A stretch of 64,000 nt of DNA from Acidobacterium sp. (GCA_027315385.1 DAHUYD010000124.1:1-64000); one strand, 5' to 3'; shown: positions 34,146-44,542, counted from the stretch's first letter. The notes: generated by a model not told the origin, from the letters alone. A program made the numbers and translations.

Positions 34146-34366
34146 CTCGTCGGGCGTGCACTTCGTCCGCGGGTGCGGGCGCCGGGGGTGCCGGGGCCGC
34201 CGTGGGCGCCCTGCGCGGGGCGAACAGGAGCACCAGCACCGCCGCGTAATCCAGTCCGGACGAACTCCTGCTCCGGAGTGGCCGGCGGCATCTGGGAAGG
34301 GAACGAATCATCCTACGACGCGCGAAACGGCTGTCAAGGGGAATTTGAGGGCAACCGGAATTTAAG

Positions 34367-35017
34367 ATGATAAGGATGATCCTCGAAAGCTTCCCCGTGG
34401 GCCCGCTCGCGTGCAACTGCACGCTTTTGGGCGACCAGCCCGGCGGCGAGGCCATGGTGGTCGATCCCGGCGACAACATTCCGGAGATCCTGGCGCGCCT
34501 GGCCGAGCACCGGCTAACCCTCAAGCAGATTGTCGTGACCCACGGCCACATCGACCACGTGGGGGGAGCGTTGCGCCTGAAGCGAGCGACGGGAGCGCCG
34601 ATCCTGCTGAACCAGAACGATCTGCCGCTGCTGAAGATGATGGACATGCAGGCCGGCTGGCTGGGCATCGCCACGCCCGAGGTTTCTCCGCCGGACGATA
34701 GCGCGGAAGAGGGGCAGATCGTGGGACTGGCCTCGCATCCGGCCCGGGTCCTCCATACCCCGGGCCACACCCAGGGGAGCATCTGCCTCTACTTCGAGCC
34801 AGATGACCTGCTGCTCGCCGGCGACACGCTCTTTGCCGGATCGATTGGCCGCACCGACCTGCCCGGCGGCGACTCGCGCCAGATTCTGCGCTCGCTGCAC
34901 GATCGGCTGCTGCCGCTGCCGGATGCAACGCGGGTGATTCCAGGGCACGGGGAGGAGACGACCATGGGACAGGAGCGGGCGACGAATCCGTTTCTGCAGG
35001 CGAGCGTGCGGATCTGA
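34367..35017 (+). CDS. MBL-fold metallo-hydrolase (glyoxalase II-like)
   Basis: This 216-aa zinc hydrolase has the metal-binding THGHIDHVGG (about 59-68), HTPGHTQGSICLY (about 128-140), LLAGDTLFAGSIGRTDL (about 149-165) and VIPGHGEETTMGQE (about 196-209). This is the full set of MBL ligands, of the short YcbL/GloB2 type lacking the long C-terminal substrate domain. It probably hydrolyses S-lactoylglutathione or a related thioester. ATG at 34376 (three codons later) is an alternative start. The gene is monocistronic or leads the next small gene. Confidence 0.9.
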   Translation: MIRMILESFPVGPLACNCTLLGDQPGGEAMVVDPGDNIPEILARLAEHRLTLKQIVVTHGHIDHVGGALRLKRATGAPILLNQNDLPLLKMMDMQAGWLGIATPEVSPPDDSAEEGQIVGLASHPARVLHTPGHTQGSICLYFEPDDLLLAGDTLFAGSIGRTDLPGGDSRQILRSLHDRLLPLPDATRVIPGHGEETTMGQERATNPFLQASVRI

Positions 35018-35074
35018 TGGTTACCACGTGCTGGTAACGTTTGAGGCGGTCGGCCGCCCTGGTATCATCGAACC

Positions 35075-35359
35075 ATGACGCAGCTCGATGTCCTCTACCG
35101 GTACGAAGGCCATCCCACGGAGACCGCCATGTCCGCGCTCGGCAACGTGCGCGAGGTGTATGGCATCCGCCGCATCCAGCTCAACGAAGAGTGGAAGACC
35201 ATTCGCGTCGAATACGACGCGACCCGCCTGACGCGGCCCATCGTCATCCAGTTGCTGCGCGGAGCGGGCATCCAGGTAGTCGAGGAACTGCCTCTTATCC
35301 CGCCGCAGGAAGCGCCACCTGCTGCCGAAGCCACACCGGCCGCGACGGTCCCGAAGTAG
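35075..35359 (+). CDS. Conserved small protein with ferredoxin-like/HMA-like fold
   Basis: This 94-aa cytosolic protein has no CXXC metal motif. It shows a beta-alpha-beta pattern: LDVLYRYEGHPTETAMSALG, VYGIRRIQLNEEWKTIRVEY, then the second helix RPIVIQLLRGAGIQVVEELP. This pattern resembles heavy-metal-associated folds. The C-terminal tail is Pro/Ala-rich. It lies 57 nt after the hydrolase and 29 nt before the dehydrogenase, so it is probably in one transcript with them. Function is unknown; the fold is inferred. Confidence 0.62.
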   Translation: MTQLDVLYRYEGHPTETAMSALGNVREVYGIRRIQLNEEWKTIRVEYDATRLTRPIVIQLLRGAGIQVVEELPLIPPQEAPPAAEATPAATVPK

Positions 35360-35388
35360 CCGCGGCGAGTGGGCGCATCCTACCGAGT

Positions 35389-36279
35389 ATGCCCCGACAC
35401 GCAGCTCACCCGCATCCCAAGGAAGCCGAGCCGAAGCCACCGTTTTCAGCCGAAAAGCAGCCGCCGCCGGGCAAAACCGGCAGAATGGCCCCCCAACCGG
35501 ATCACGGCGAGGACAGCTACGCCGGCAACGGAAAACTGCGGGAAAAAGCCGCCATCATCACCGGCGCCGACAGCGGCATCGGCCGAGCCGCAGCCATCGC
35601 GTTCGCTCGAGAGGGCGCCGATCTGGTGCTGAGCTACCTGCCAGAAGAAGAAGACGATGCGCGCGAAACCGCGCGGTGGATTGAGCAGGCCGGCCGCAAA
35701 GCTGTGCTGGCGCCCGGCGACGTGGGGAAGAAGAAATACTGCGAGAAGCTGGTGGAGACGGCGACGAAGAGGCTGGGCAAGCTGGATATCGTGGTGAACA
35801 ATGCCGGCTTCCAGCGCACCTACGACAACATCGCCGACGTCCCCGAGGATGAGTTCGAGCGGACGTTCCGCACCAACGTTTTTGGGACATTCTTTCTGTC
35901 GCAGGCAGCCTCGGAGAAGCTGCCGAAGGGAGGATGCATCATCAACACGTGCTCGATCCAGTCGTTCGAACCGAGCGCGAATCTGGTGGCTTACGCACCG
36001 ACCAAGGCCGCGCTGGTGAGCCTGACGAAGCTCATGGCGAAGGCTCTGGGGAAGAAGCAGATACGTGTTAACGGCGTGGCGCCTGGGCCGGTGTGGACTC
36101 CGCTGATTCCATCCACAATGCCAAAGGAGCGGGTGAGAGAGTTCGGCAAGAACACGGTGTTCGGGCGGGCGGCACAGCCAGCTGAACTGGCGCCCATCTT
36201 TGTCTTCCTGGCATCGGAGGATGCGACCTATGTGACGGCCGAGATTTACGGCGCAACGGGTGGACGAACTCCGTACTAG
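35389..36279 (+). CDS. Short-chain dehydrogenase/reductase (YghA/glucose-dehydrogenase-like)
   Basis: This 296-aa NAD(P)-dependent oxidoreductase has the cofactor motif TGADSGIGRAAAIAFAREGA (about 58-77), the NNAG motif (IVVNNAGFQRTYDN), the catalytic Ser in INTCSIQSFEPSANLVAYAP and the YXXXK motif YAPTK. The N-terminal 45 residues are basic and Pro-rich, as in the YghA branch. I chose the ATG at 35389, in the middle of an open frame that extends upstream only into the previous gene. The substrate is unknown. It is convergent with the phosphoesterase gene, 21 nt away. Confidence 0.9.
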   Translation: MPRHAAHPHPKEAEPKPPFSAEKQPPPGKTGRMAPQPDHGEDSYAGNGKLREKAAIITGADSGIGRAAAIAFAREGADLVLSYLPEEEDDARETARWIEQAGRKAVLAPGDVGKKKYCEKLVETATKRLGKLDIVVNNAGFQRTYDNIADVPEDEFERTFRTNVFGTFFLSQAASEKLPKGGCIINTCSIQSFEPSANLVAYAPTKAALVSLTKLMAKALGKKQIRVNGVAPGPVWTPLIPSTMPKERVREFGKNTVFGRAAQPAELAPIFVFLASEDATYVTAEIYGATGGRTPY

Positions 36280-36300
36280 AGGAGGGCCGAGTACGCGCGG

Positions 36301-39195
36301 CTACTCTCCGTCGCCATCCTTATCCTTCGCCGCCTGGTTGCCGCGGGGCGCGAAAGGGTGGAGCAGCAGCCAGGGGAGGGGCTTATTGCCCATCGCATCC
36401 CTCCACAGGATGATGTTGAGCTCGCGAGCCGGGGCGCGGTCCTCATGCGTGAAGTCCATGCGCGCGGACTCCTTCGCGCCGTACGCCTTTGGTGTGTTGG
36501 CTGTGTAGATGAGGCCGTTCTTCTGGTTGCGATAGTCGGCATTGTAGGCGGGCTGATCGCCTGCGCCGCTGAATTCCGGCGACTCGAGCGGGGCCAGCGC
36601 ATCATTGTTGTTCATCGGCGGAGCGCCGAGCAGCGTGAGGATCGTGTGGACGGTGCTGACGGTGGTGTAGAAGCGGCTGTCCACGAGAGGCGTGGCGCGG
36701 TGCGGCGCGTATTTGCTGATCACCAGCGCGAGCGAGCGGTGCGCGTCGACGTGATCGGCCCCATCCTGGGCATCGTCTTCAAGGATGAAGATCGCCGTGG
36801 ATCCCCAGTAGGGGGAGTGCGAGACGACATCGGCGACGCGGCCCACAGCAAGGTCGTTATCGGCGACGGAGGCTTTCGGCGTTGGCCAGCCGGGACGCGT
36901 GCCGGCGGTGTGGTCGTTGGGCAGGCGCAGCATCACGAACGCCGGCATGGTGTCATGCCCCGCCTTCAGATCGGCAGTCCAGCGATGGAAGTAGTTGAGG
37001 AATTCGTTCACGCGAAGCTGATCGGGGAAGTCGAGGCCAAAGTCCGGATAGTCGGGATCGAAGTGGCCCACGAGCGCGGGTTTGGTGGCGACATCTCTGT
37101 AGATCAGCGGAATGTTCCACGGATAGCGGCTGATGCCGCCGCCGTACCGGGACGGAATGGGATCGCCGAGGCGAATATAGGGATGGGAGCATTCATGGAC
37201 GCCCTCCGGCGTGCCGCCCTGCTGGGGCAGCATTTGTCGGGGAGCATCGCCCTGCGCGTTGCAGTACTGGGTGGAGATGTACTCGGCGAAGTGGAGGTAG
37301 GAGATGCGGTGCTTCGCGAGATCGGTCCAGATGTAGCCGCTCTCCGGCTCGTTGACGTCCGGGATGTGCTCGAGGAGGGGGAAGCCCTCTTCGACGACGC
37401 CCTCAAAGTCGTAGGGGCGCTGGCCGCCACGGTAGTTGATTTGCCAGGTGCGTTCCAGGTAGTCGCTGTTGATGGCCGCTGTGGACCACACGTGGCCGTC
37501 GCCGGAGACTTCGCCGGAATCGTAGAAGTTGTCGAGAACGCCGAACTGGCGGGCCAGCTCATGTTCGTTCGGCGTAATGTCATCGCCGTACATGGTGAGC
37601 GAGGAATCGCCGTTGCCCACGCCGAGATCGCCGAGGATCTGATCATAGGTGCGGTTCTCTTTGATGATGTAGATCACGTGTTTGATCGGATCGCCGCCGT
37701 TTCGGAAACGGACGGTCTTCTGTGCGGCGTTCATCAGATTGCTCCGCATCACTTCGTCCGTCAGCCTGGGGAGCTGGGCGCGCGCCTCGGCGATGTCGAT
37801 GCTGGCCAGCGAGCCGTGGAGCATGGCCGCAATGTAGGTGTGCGGACGGCGCACGGCTCGCCGAATGGTGGGCGGAGGATTGGCCGGAATCGGCTGAGGA
37901 GCGGCGTTCGGCCCGGTGCCTTCGCCTTTGGCCGTCGCCACGAACAGGCGGGCAGGTCCGGCAGCAACTGCCGTTGGATACCACTGGGTGGGAATGAAGC
38001 CCAAAGGCTTGCCGAAGAGGTGCGGTTGGAGGGGCTTGCCGAGATCGAAGAGCGCGACGGCATCGGAGCCGGAATTGGCGGCGAACAGCGTCTGGCCATC
38101 GGGTGAAACCGCGACGGCATCGGGCATGGCGCCGAAGTATGTCTGTCCCGGCAGCCGCGTGTCATAGAATCCGGCGAGCCGCATCCGGCGGCCGGACACG
38201 CGCACGGCGGCAACGGCATCCCGGTTGGCCAGGGCGATGTAGAGTGTCCTGCAATCGGGGCTGAGCGCCATGTCCACCGGATGGGAGCTGGGGTCAACGT
38301 CGCGGGCAGGCGGGAGCAGGGGGAGCCTCTGGAGGACTTTGCCGGCGCGGAGATCGAGCTCGGCGACGGCGGAGCCGTTCCACAGCGATACCCAGGCGCG
38401 GCGTCCCCGCGGGCCTGCAACGACCGCGACGGGATAGGTGGAGGGAATCAGCGGGCCGGAAGCGATGTCGAAGCGGGTCAGCAGGTGACCGGTCTTGGCG
38501 TCGAGAAGCACCGCATCATCGGAATACTCATCGGCGACGAGCAGCTTCTCGCGATGACCGGGCACGATGGCGAGGCCGGCAGGCGCGGGGATGGCTTCAT
38601 TTTCAGGAAGATCGAGCGGACCGTGGTGCTGGAACTGAGCGCCGGTGAGACCGCGGAGTGGAATGCGAATCAGGCGCTCGGGCGTGAGCAACGGCGGGGA
38701 GCCGCTGGAGCCCGGGGTGAAGCTGTAAACGGCGACGCCATTCCCGGTCGCGGGTGGACGATTGTTCCCGCGAGGGGCTCCGCCGGCCGCTTTTTTCAGC
38801 GGGACGCCATCGGGCTCGGTGAGCGAGTCAAAGCTCACGTAGAGACGCCGGCCATCCCGAGAGAAGGCAATGCCGGAGTACATGGTCTGCGGAGCGAACA
38901 GAATGGTGCGGGGATCGGGGAAGTCGGTGAGGCGGCCGGTGACCGTATCGAGGATGGCCACGGACTGCTCGTAGTTGGATTCAACAGTGCCGTAGCCGGC
39001 GTTCACCAGCGCCAGGTAGCGATGGCTGGGCGACCATGCCGCGGTCATTGGCAGGCTGTTCAGCGCGCGGGGCGAGCCAGGAACCGGCGGCAGGATCTCC
39101 TTGCTGGAGGGCAGATGGATGGTCTGTCCGAGGCAAAGAGCAGCGGCAAGAAGCGGAATCGACGAAAGAGCAGCGGCGGCCATGTGGTTTTTCAT
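36301..39195 (-). CDS. Secreted YncE-like beta-propeller fused to a phosphoesterase (AcpA/PLC family)
   Basis: This 964-aa exported protein has a signal peptide (AAAALSSIPLLAAALCLGQT, residues 5-24). Residues about 35-440 are a beta-propeller of YncE/lactonase type with repeats such as YLALVNAGYGTVESNYEQSV, RRLYVSFDSLTEPDG and GQTLFAANSGSDAVALFDLG. The C-terminal part (about 510-930) is a phosphoesterase of the PF04185 type, beginning IKHVIYIIKENRTYDQILGD, which resembles acid phosphatase and phospholipase C. It should act in the periplasm or outside. The pairing of propeller and phosphoesterase is known in Acidobacteriota-type genomes; the substrate is unclear. Confidence 0.85.
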   Translation of the reverse strand: MKNHMAAAALSSIPLLAAALCLGQTIHLPSSKEILPPVPGSPRALNSLPMTAAWSPSHRYLALVNAGYGTVESNYEQSVAILDTVTGRLTDFPDPRTILFAPQTMYSGIAFSRDGRRLYVSFDSLTEPDGVPLKKAAGGAPRGNNRPPATGNGVAVYSFTPGSSGSPPLLTPERLIRIPLRGLTGAQFQHHGPLDLPENEAIPAPAGLAIVPGHREKLLVADEYSDDAVLLDAKTGHLLTRFDIASGPLIPSTYPVAVVAGPRGRRAWVSLWNGSAVAELDLRAGKVLQRLPLLPPARDVDPSSHPVDMALSPDCRTLYIALANRDAVAAVRVSGRRMRLAGFYDTRLPGQTYFGAMPDAVAVSPDGQTLFAANSGSDAVALFDLGKPLQPHLFGKPLGFIPTQWYPTAVAAGPARLFVATAKGEGTGPNAAPQPIPANPPPTIRRAVRRPHTYIAAMLHGSLASIDIAEARAQLPRLTDEVMRSNLMNAAQKTVRFRNGGDPIKHVIYIIKENRTYDQILGDLGVGNGDSSLTMYGDDITPNEHELARQFGVLDNFYDSGEVSGDGHVWSTAAINSDYLERTWQINYRGGQRPYDFEGVVEEGFPLLEHIPDVNEPESGYIWTDLAKHRISYLHFAEYISTQYCNAQGDAPRQMLPQQGGTPEGVHECSHPYIRLGDPIPSRYGGGISRYPWNIPLIYRDVATKPALVGHFDPDYPDFGLDFPDQLRVNEFLNYFHRWTADLKAGHDTMPAFVMLRLPNDHTAGTRPGWPTPKASVADNDLAVGRVADVVSHSPYWGSTAIFILEDDAQDGADHVDAHRSLALVISKYAPHRATPLVDSRFYTTVSTVHTILTLLGAPPMNNNDALAPLESPEFSGAGDQPAYNADYRNQKNGLIYTANTPKAYGAKESARMDFTHEDRAPARELNIILWRDAMGNKPLPWLLLHPFAPRGNQAAKDKDGDGE

Positions 39196-39430
39196 CGCGG
39201 CTTCAGGATCTCCGGGAGGGATTCAAGCAGGTTGAAAGCGCACGCGGGGCGCGGCTTCGGGGCACAGGGGCTTCGCCGTCAGGGTACCACTTCGGCCGGC
39301 TTACAAAAGTGTTACAGCGGCGGCGCGGCCCGGCATGAAAAGATGAAAGGAGTCCCGCACCGTACTGCGTGAACGCCCCGGAACAGACGCAAGTACGGCG
39401 GCCCTAATCCAATACCTGAAGCGACATTTC

Positions 39431-40369
<939 letters not shown>

Positions 40370-40397
40370 GATCTGCGACTACGGGACGCGACACCAG

Positions 40398-40427
40398 AAG
40401 CGCCTGCGCGAGCGGGCGCTTTGCTTT
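40398..40427 (+). terminator. Intrinsic terminator after the desaturase (copy 1 of a duplicated hairpin)
   Basis: A 10-bp stem AAGCGCCTGC (40398-40407) with GCGGGCGCTT (40412-40421), one T-G pair, closes a GCGA loop, which is a GNRA tetraloop. A T-rich tail (TGCTTTT) follows. The same 27-nt sequence recurs at 42833-42859. Confidence 0.85.
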
Positions 40428-40533
40428 TGCGGGCCAACAGCAATGCGGGGAACCAAATCCGGATCTTCTTCGTATCTATCCAGTGAGCAGACCGCTGTTT
40501 CGACAGCGTGGCTTCGTATTCTCCGGAGGGCTC

Positions 40534-41487
40534 ATGGCAACCGCTGTCTCCCCGGCCTCCGCCGGGACTGCACAGCCGATTGCGATTGACGGTTTCGTCA
40601 AGCGATTCGGCGCACACGCAGCGGTGGATGGAGTCTCGCTCGCGGTACAGGCAGGGGAGTGCCTGGGCCTGCTGGGGCCGAACGGCGCCGGGAAAACGAC
40701 TCTCATTCGTGGAATAGCCGGGCGGATGACGCCCAATGCCGGCTCCATCCGTATTTTTGGCGCTTCCGCGGGAACGCCAGCCGCTCACCGCGTCCTCGGC
40801 TGGGTACCGCAGGAACTGGCCATTTATCCGCGGCTCACCTGCCGCGAGAACCTGAATTCCTTTGGACGATACCAGGGGCTTTCCGGAAGGGAACTCGACG
40901 AGCGGGCGGCGTGGTGTCTGGACTGGGCGGCGCTGGCGGATCGTGCGGGCGCACCCGCCCATCATCTTTCCGGTGGGATGAAGCGGCGGCTGAACATGGC
41001 CGCGGGGATCATTCACCGCCCCAGCGTGGTGTTGATGGACGAGCCGACGGTCGGCGTGGATCCGCAGTCGCGCATCCGGATCTTCGAGATGATCGAAGCG
41101 CTGCGCGAGCAAGGCACGTCGATCCTGTACACGACGCATTACATGGAAGAGGCAGAACGGCTGTGCAGCCGAATCGCGGTGATCGATCACGGACGGATAA
41201 TCGCGGAGGGGACGCATGAGGAGTTGGTGCGCAGCGTCTTCGGCAGCAGCACACAGGTGGTGGCGCGGTTCAGCGGACCCGCGGACGGAATAGCCGCATG
41301 GGTGACCGCGCGCGGCGGCAGGGTGACCGATGGCGCGGCGCATTTTACGATCGAGCGGCCGGCGGAGATTGCCGCCATGCTGGACAGCGCCACGCAGGCC
41401 GGCTTTGAACCGGCGGATGTCCTGTTGCGGCGGCCCAATCTGGAAGCCGTCTTTCTGCAACTGACGGGAAGGGAGCTACGCGATTGA
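40534..41487 (+). CDS. ABC-2 type exporter, ATP-binding subunit
   Basis: This 317-aa ATPase has Walker A GPNGAGKTT (about 49-57), the Q-loop WVPQELAIYP, the signature LSGGMKRRLNMAAG (about 145-158), Walker B VVLMDEPTVGVDPQSR (about 165-180) and the switch His in YTTHYMEEAERL. This is the pattern of DrrA/CcmA-type exporters. The start ATG at 40534 follows a GGAGGG ribosome site; the upstream in-frame sequence is not family-like. Its stop overlaps the permease start (TTGA, 41484-41487), so the two form one exporter. The substrate is unknown; homologues export drugs, lipids or polysaccharides. Confidence 0.93.
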   Translation: MATAVSPASAGTAQPIAIDGFVKRFGAHAAVDGVSLAVQAGECLGLLGPNGAGKTTLIRGIAGRMTPNAGSIRIFGASAGTPAAHRVLGWVPQELAIYPRLTCRENLNSFGRYQGLSGRELDERAAWCLDWAALADRAGAPAHHLSGGMKRRLNMAAGIIHRPSVVLMDEPTVGVDPQSRIRIFEMIEALREQGTSILYTTHYMEEAERLCSRIAVIDHGRIIAEGTHEELVRSVFGSSTQVVARFSGPADGIAAWVTARGGRVTDGAAHFTIERPAEIAAMLDSATQAGFEPADVLLRRPNLEAVFLQLTGRELRD

Positions 41488-42788
41488 TTTCCGCCATTGT
41501 TCGCACGGCGATCACCGGGCTGCGGCGCGACCGGGCGGCGCTGGCGCTCTCCTTCGTGCTGCCGATCGCATTCTTCTCCATTTTCGCCATGGTCTTCGGC
41601 AGCGAGCACGACACCATACCGCGCGTTCACCTGATTGTGGTGGACGAGGATCGGAGCTCCGCGTCGCGGGATCTGGTTCGGGCGCTGGAGAGGGAAGGCT
41701 CGCTGGTGGTCAGCACGCATTCGGATGCCAAGCGCGGGCAGGCCACTCCCGCCGATTACACCGCCGCATCCGCCGAGGCCGCCGTGAAGAAGGGCGACGT
41801 GCCGGTGGCACTGATCATCCCCGCCGGATGGGGTGCGCACCCGATGGCCTTCGGTCCGGGCAATCAGGAGGCGGCAAAGATTGAGTTGCTGAACGACCAA
41901 AGCGACGCCATTGCGCCGCAGATCGTGAATGGCATGCTGCAGAAGGCCGCGATGATGGCCATGCCGGCCTCCATGGCCCGGGAGGGCATGCAGTACACAG
42001 AGAAATATCTGGGGACCTTTACGCCGCAGCAGCGGAAAAGGTGGCAGAGCAACCTCGCCTACCTCGATCAGCTCCAGAAGGATCGCGACACGGAGCCGGC
42101 GGCGCACTCCGCGTCCTCTTCCGGCTTTGCCAGCGGGGGAATTATTGCTGTGGAGACACGGGCGGTGGTGGGCGAGCATCAAAACAAGTCGCTGATTTCC
42201 TTTTATGCGGCGGCGATCGGGGTAATGTTCCTGCTGTTCACCGCCAGCGGCTCGTCCGGCTCGCTGCTGGATGAAGCGGAGAGCGGCACGCTCGACCGTG
42301 TGCTGAGCTCGCGGGTAACCATGACCACGCTGCTGGCAGGCAAGCTGACGTTCAACACGCTTCTGGCGTTCGCTCAGCTGGTGCTGATGTTCCTGTGGGG
42401 TTGGGCTGTCTTCGATCTGGACTTCTTCAGCCACATCCCGGGTTTTATCGTGATGGGCCTGTGCACAGCTTTTGCCGTGGCTGCCTTTGGCATGCTGCTG
42501 GCCAGCCTGTGCCGGACGCGCGGCCAGCTGGGCGCCACGTCGACCCTGCTGATTCTGGTGATGTCGGCGATGGGGGGCAGCATGTTCCCGAGGTTCATGA
42601 TGCCGCAGGCTATGCAGAAGGCGGGGCTGTTTACGATCAACGCGTGGGCGATCGATGGGTTCACAAAGGTCTTCTGGCGCGATCTGCCGCTGGCCTCGCT
42701 GTGGCCGCAGGTCTCAGTTCTGCTTGCGACCGGGATTGTGCTGTTTGCGTTTGCGCGGCGCGTCGCCCGCCGGTGGGAGTTTTCGTAA
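41484..42788 (+). CDS. ABC-2 type exporter, permease subunit
   Basis: This 434-aa inner-membrane protein starts at a TTG overlapping the ATPase stop by 4 nt. It has one N-terminal helix (about 13-33), a large extracytoplasmic domain (about 40-230), and a C-terminal bundle of about five helices (LISFYAAAIGVMFLLFTASG, LTFNTLLAFAQLVLMFLWGW, FIVMGLCTAFAVAAFGMLLA, LGATSTLLILVMSAMGGSMF and LWPQVSVLLATGIVLFAFAR). This is the DrrB/YhgE-like ABC-2 layout. It pairs with the ATPase encoded just before. The second copy of the duplicated hairpin terminator follows. Confidence 0.92.
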   Translation: MISAIVRTAITGLRRDRAALALSFVLPIAFFSIFAMVFGSEHDTIPRVHLIVVDEDRSSASRDLVRALEREGSLVVSTHSDAKRGQATPADYTAASAEAAVKKGDVPVALIIPAGWGAHPMAFGPGNQEAAKIELLNDQSDAIAPQIVNGMLQKAAMMAMPASMAREGMQYTEKYLGTFTPQQRKRWQSNLAYLDQLQKDRDTEPAAHSASSSGFASGGIIAVETRAVVGEHQNKSLISFYAAAIGVMFLLFTASGSSGSLLDEAESGTLDRVLSSRVTMTTLLAGKLTFNTLLAFAQLVLMFLWGWAVFDLDFFSHIPGFIVMGLCTAFAVAAFGMLLASLCRTRGQLGATSTLLILVMSAMGGSMFPRFMMPQAMQKAGLFTINAWAIDGFTKVFWRDLPLASLWPQVSVLLATGIVLFAFARRVARRWEFS

Positions 42789-42834
42789 AGCGGGGGTTGT
42801 TGTGCGGACCGGTCGCGAAGACCTGAGAGAATAG

Positions 42835-42864
42835 AAGCGCCTGCGCGAGCGGGCGCTTTTGCTT
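42835..42864 (+). terminator. Intrinsic terminator after the ABC exporter (copy 2 of a duplicated hairpin)
   Basis: Stem AAGCGCCTGC (42835-42844) with GCGGGCGCTT (42849-42858) and loop GCGA, then a T-rich tail. It is identical over 27 nt to the hairpin at 40396-40422. The histidine-kinase ATG at 42868 starts directly after it. Confidence 0.85.
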
Positions 42865-42867
42865 TGC

Positions 42868-43812
42868 ATGCGAATCAGCGGACGAAGACGCAACATGGTG
42901 CTGTTCACGCTATTGGGCGTGCTGCTGGTCGGGGTCGCGGTCGTGCTGAACGTGAGCTGGATCGTGCTCAACTGGCGGCGCGTTCTGCCCATGGCACTGG
43001 GGATTCCGTTTTTCCTGCTGCTGATTGCGGGGGTGGCGCTGAATACCATTTTTCTGGTGCGTGAGGTGCGGCGCAACGAGCGCCACGACGCCTTTCTGAG
43101 CGCGGTCACGCACGAGCTGAAGACGCCGGTAGCCTCGATCCGGCTGTATCTGGAAACCCTGCAGCGGCGGCCCATGGAGGAGGCGCAGCGCGGCGAGTTC
43201 TACGCGCGGATGATGGAAGACAGCGAGCGGCTGATGGGCACCGTGGAACAAGTGCTGAAGGCCGGGGAAGTGGGCCAGCGCGCGCGGTCCAATGTGCGAG
43301 TTCCCGTGGAGATGAGATCGCTGGTGCAGGAATGCGTGCGCACGACGCTGGCGCGGCATCATCTGGAGGCGGAGGCGATCACGATCGACGTGGAGGACAC
43401 CGGGCTGCCTATGATGGTGCGCGGGGATCCGGAAGAATTGCAGACGGCGCTCGTGAATATCCTGAACAACGCGGTGAAATACTCGCCCGACGGCCCGGAA
43501 GTGAGGGTGACGCTGAGCGTGGACCGCGATGCATGGGTGCGGGTGAGCGTTGCGGACCACGGCATCGGGATTCCACCGGCCCACCTGAAGCGGATTTTCC
43601 GGCGCTTCTACCGCGTGCCCGTGCGCAGCGTGCTGCGAACCAAGGGGACAGGCCTGGGACTTTATCTGGTTCGGACGATTGCGAGACAGCATGGCGGGGA
43701 CGCAATTGCGGAGAGCCCAGGCGAAGGGCGCGGTGCGACGTTGAGCCTGCAACTGCCCAGGATTCTGGCTGTGCGTGAGGCGGAATTGGGCGAACAGGAG
43801 ATGCGGGGCTGA
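42868..43812 (+). CDS. Sensor histidine kinase, short intramembrane-sensing type
   Basis: This 314-aa kinase has two membrane helices (about 12-30, TLLGVLLVGVAVVLNVSWIV, and about 43-63, PFFLLLIAGVALNTIFLV) with only about ten residues between them, so no real periplasmic sensor domain. The H box is SAVTHELKTPVASIRLYLET (phospho-His near residue 83). It is followed by the N box NNAVKYSPDG, G1 DHGIGIPP and G2 GTGLGLYLVR. I chose the ATG at 42868, which starts right after a terminator; ATG at 42895 is an alternative. One nucleotide separates it from the response-regulator gene. It probably senses a membrane or partner-protein signal. Confidence 0.9.
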   Translation: MRISGRRRNMVLFTLLGVLLVGVAVVLNVSWIVLNWRRVLPMALGIPFFLLLIAGVALNTIFLVREVRRNERHDAFLSAVTHELKTPVASIRLYLETLQRRPMEEAQRGEFYARMMEDSERLMGTVEQVLKAGEVGQRARSNVRVPVEMRSLVQECVRTTLARHHLEAEAITIDVEDTGLPMMVRGDPEELQTALVNILNNAVKYSPDGPEVRVTLSVDRDAWVRVSVADHGIGIPPAHLKRIFRRFYRVPVRSVLRTKGTGLGLYLVRTIARQHGGDAIAESPGEGRGATLSLQLPRILAVREAELGEQEMRG

Positions 43813-43813
43813 G

Positions 43814-44542
43814 ATGGCGCGAATTCTGATTGTTGAGGACGAGGCCCATTTGGCGCAGGGTCTGCAGTTCAACCTGCAGGCGGAAGGCCATGAGGCAGCC
43901 CTCGCGGTCGATGGGGAAGCCGCGCTGGAAGTGTTGCGGGGCGGGGGCTTCGATGCGGTGGTGCTGGATGTGATGCTGCCGGGGAAGAACGGCTTTGCCG
44001 TGGCGAGGGAGCTGCGGGCCGCGGGCAACTTCGTACCCTTGCTGATGCTGACGGCGCGCAGCCGCGCGGAAGACGTGGTGCAGGGATTCGCGGCGGGGGC
44101 AGACGATTATCTCGCCAAGCCCTTCGATCTGGCGGTGCTGCTGGCGCGTTTAAACGCGCTGCTCCGGCGCATGACATGGCCGCATCCGGCGGGGGCGGCG
44201 GGAACCGGAGCGCAGGGTGAGCAGGCGGAGTTCGGGTTTGGGGGGCGGCGCATCGACTTTGACGCGCTGGAACTGGAAGCTCCGGAGCGCAAGGTGCGGC
44301 TCACCCTGATGGAGGCCGATCTGCTTCGGTATCTGGTGAAGAACCGGGAGCGGATCGTTTCGCGCAAAGAGCTGCTGGAGCAGGTTTGGCACGTGCGGGA
44401 GGACACGGACACGCGGGCGATCGACAATTTTATTGTGCGGCTGCGGCGATATATCGAAGACGATCCGTCGAATCCCCGGTACCTGCAGACGGTGCGGGGC
44501 GTCGGTTACCGGTTCGCGCCGAATCCAAAGGACGAGGGCTGA
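43814..44542 (+). CDS. OmpR-family response regulator
   Basis: This 242-aa regulator has a receiver domain (about 1-120) with the acidic pair in IVEDEAHL, phospho-Asp in VVLDVMLPGKNGF, Thr in LMLTARSR and Lys in DDYLAKPFDLAVL. The C-terminal winged helix is of the OmpR/PhoB type (LTLMEADLLRYLVKNRERIV, then SRKELLEQVWHV and RYLQTVRGVGYRF). It is the cognate partner of the kinase upstream, with 1 nt between them. A 93-aa membrane protein gene follows after 22 nt and then the copper genes, which may be among its targets. Confidence 0.95.
   Translation: MARILIVEDEAHLAQGLQFNLQAEGHEAALAVDGEAALEVLRGGGFDAVVLDVMLPGKNGFAVARELRAAGNFVPLLMLTARSRAEDVVQGFAAGADDYLAKPFDLAVLLARLNALLRRMTWPHPAGAAGTGAQGEQAEFGFGGRRIDFDALELEAPERKVRLTLMEADLLRYLVKNRERIVSRKELLEQVWHVREDTDTRAIDNFIVRLRRYIEDDPSNPRYLQTVRGVGYRFAPNPKDEG

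Noticed and set aside
36358-38106. A 582-codon plus-strand open frame over the phosphoesterase
   Set aside because: Antisense of a clear exported beta-propeller/phosphoesterase; no start context or family match.
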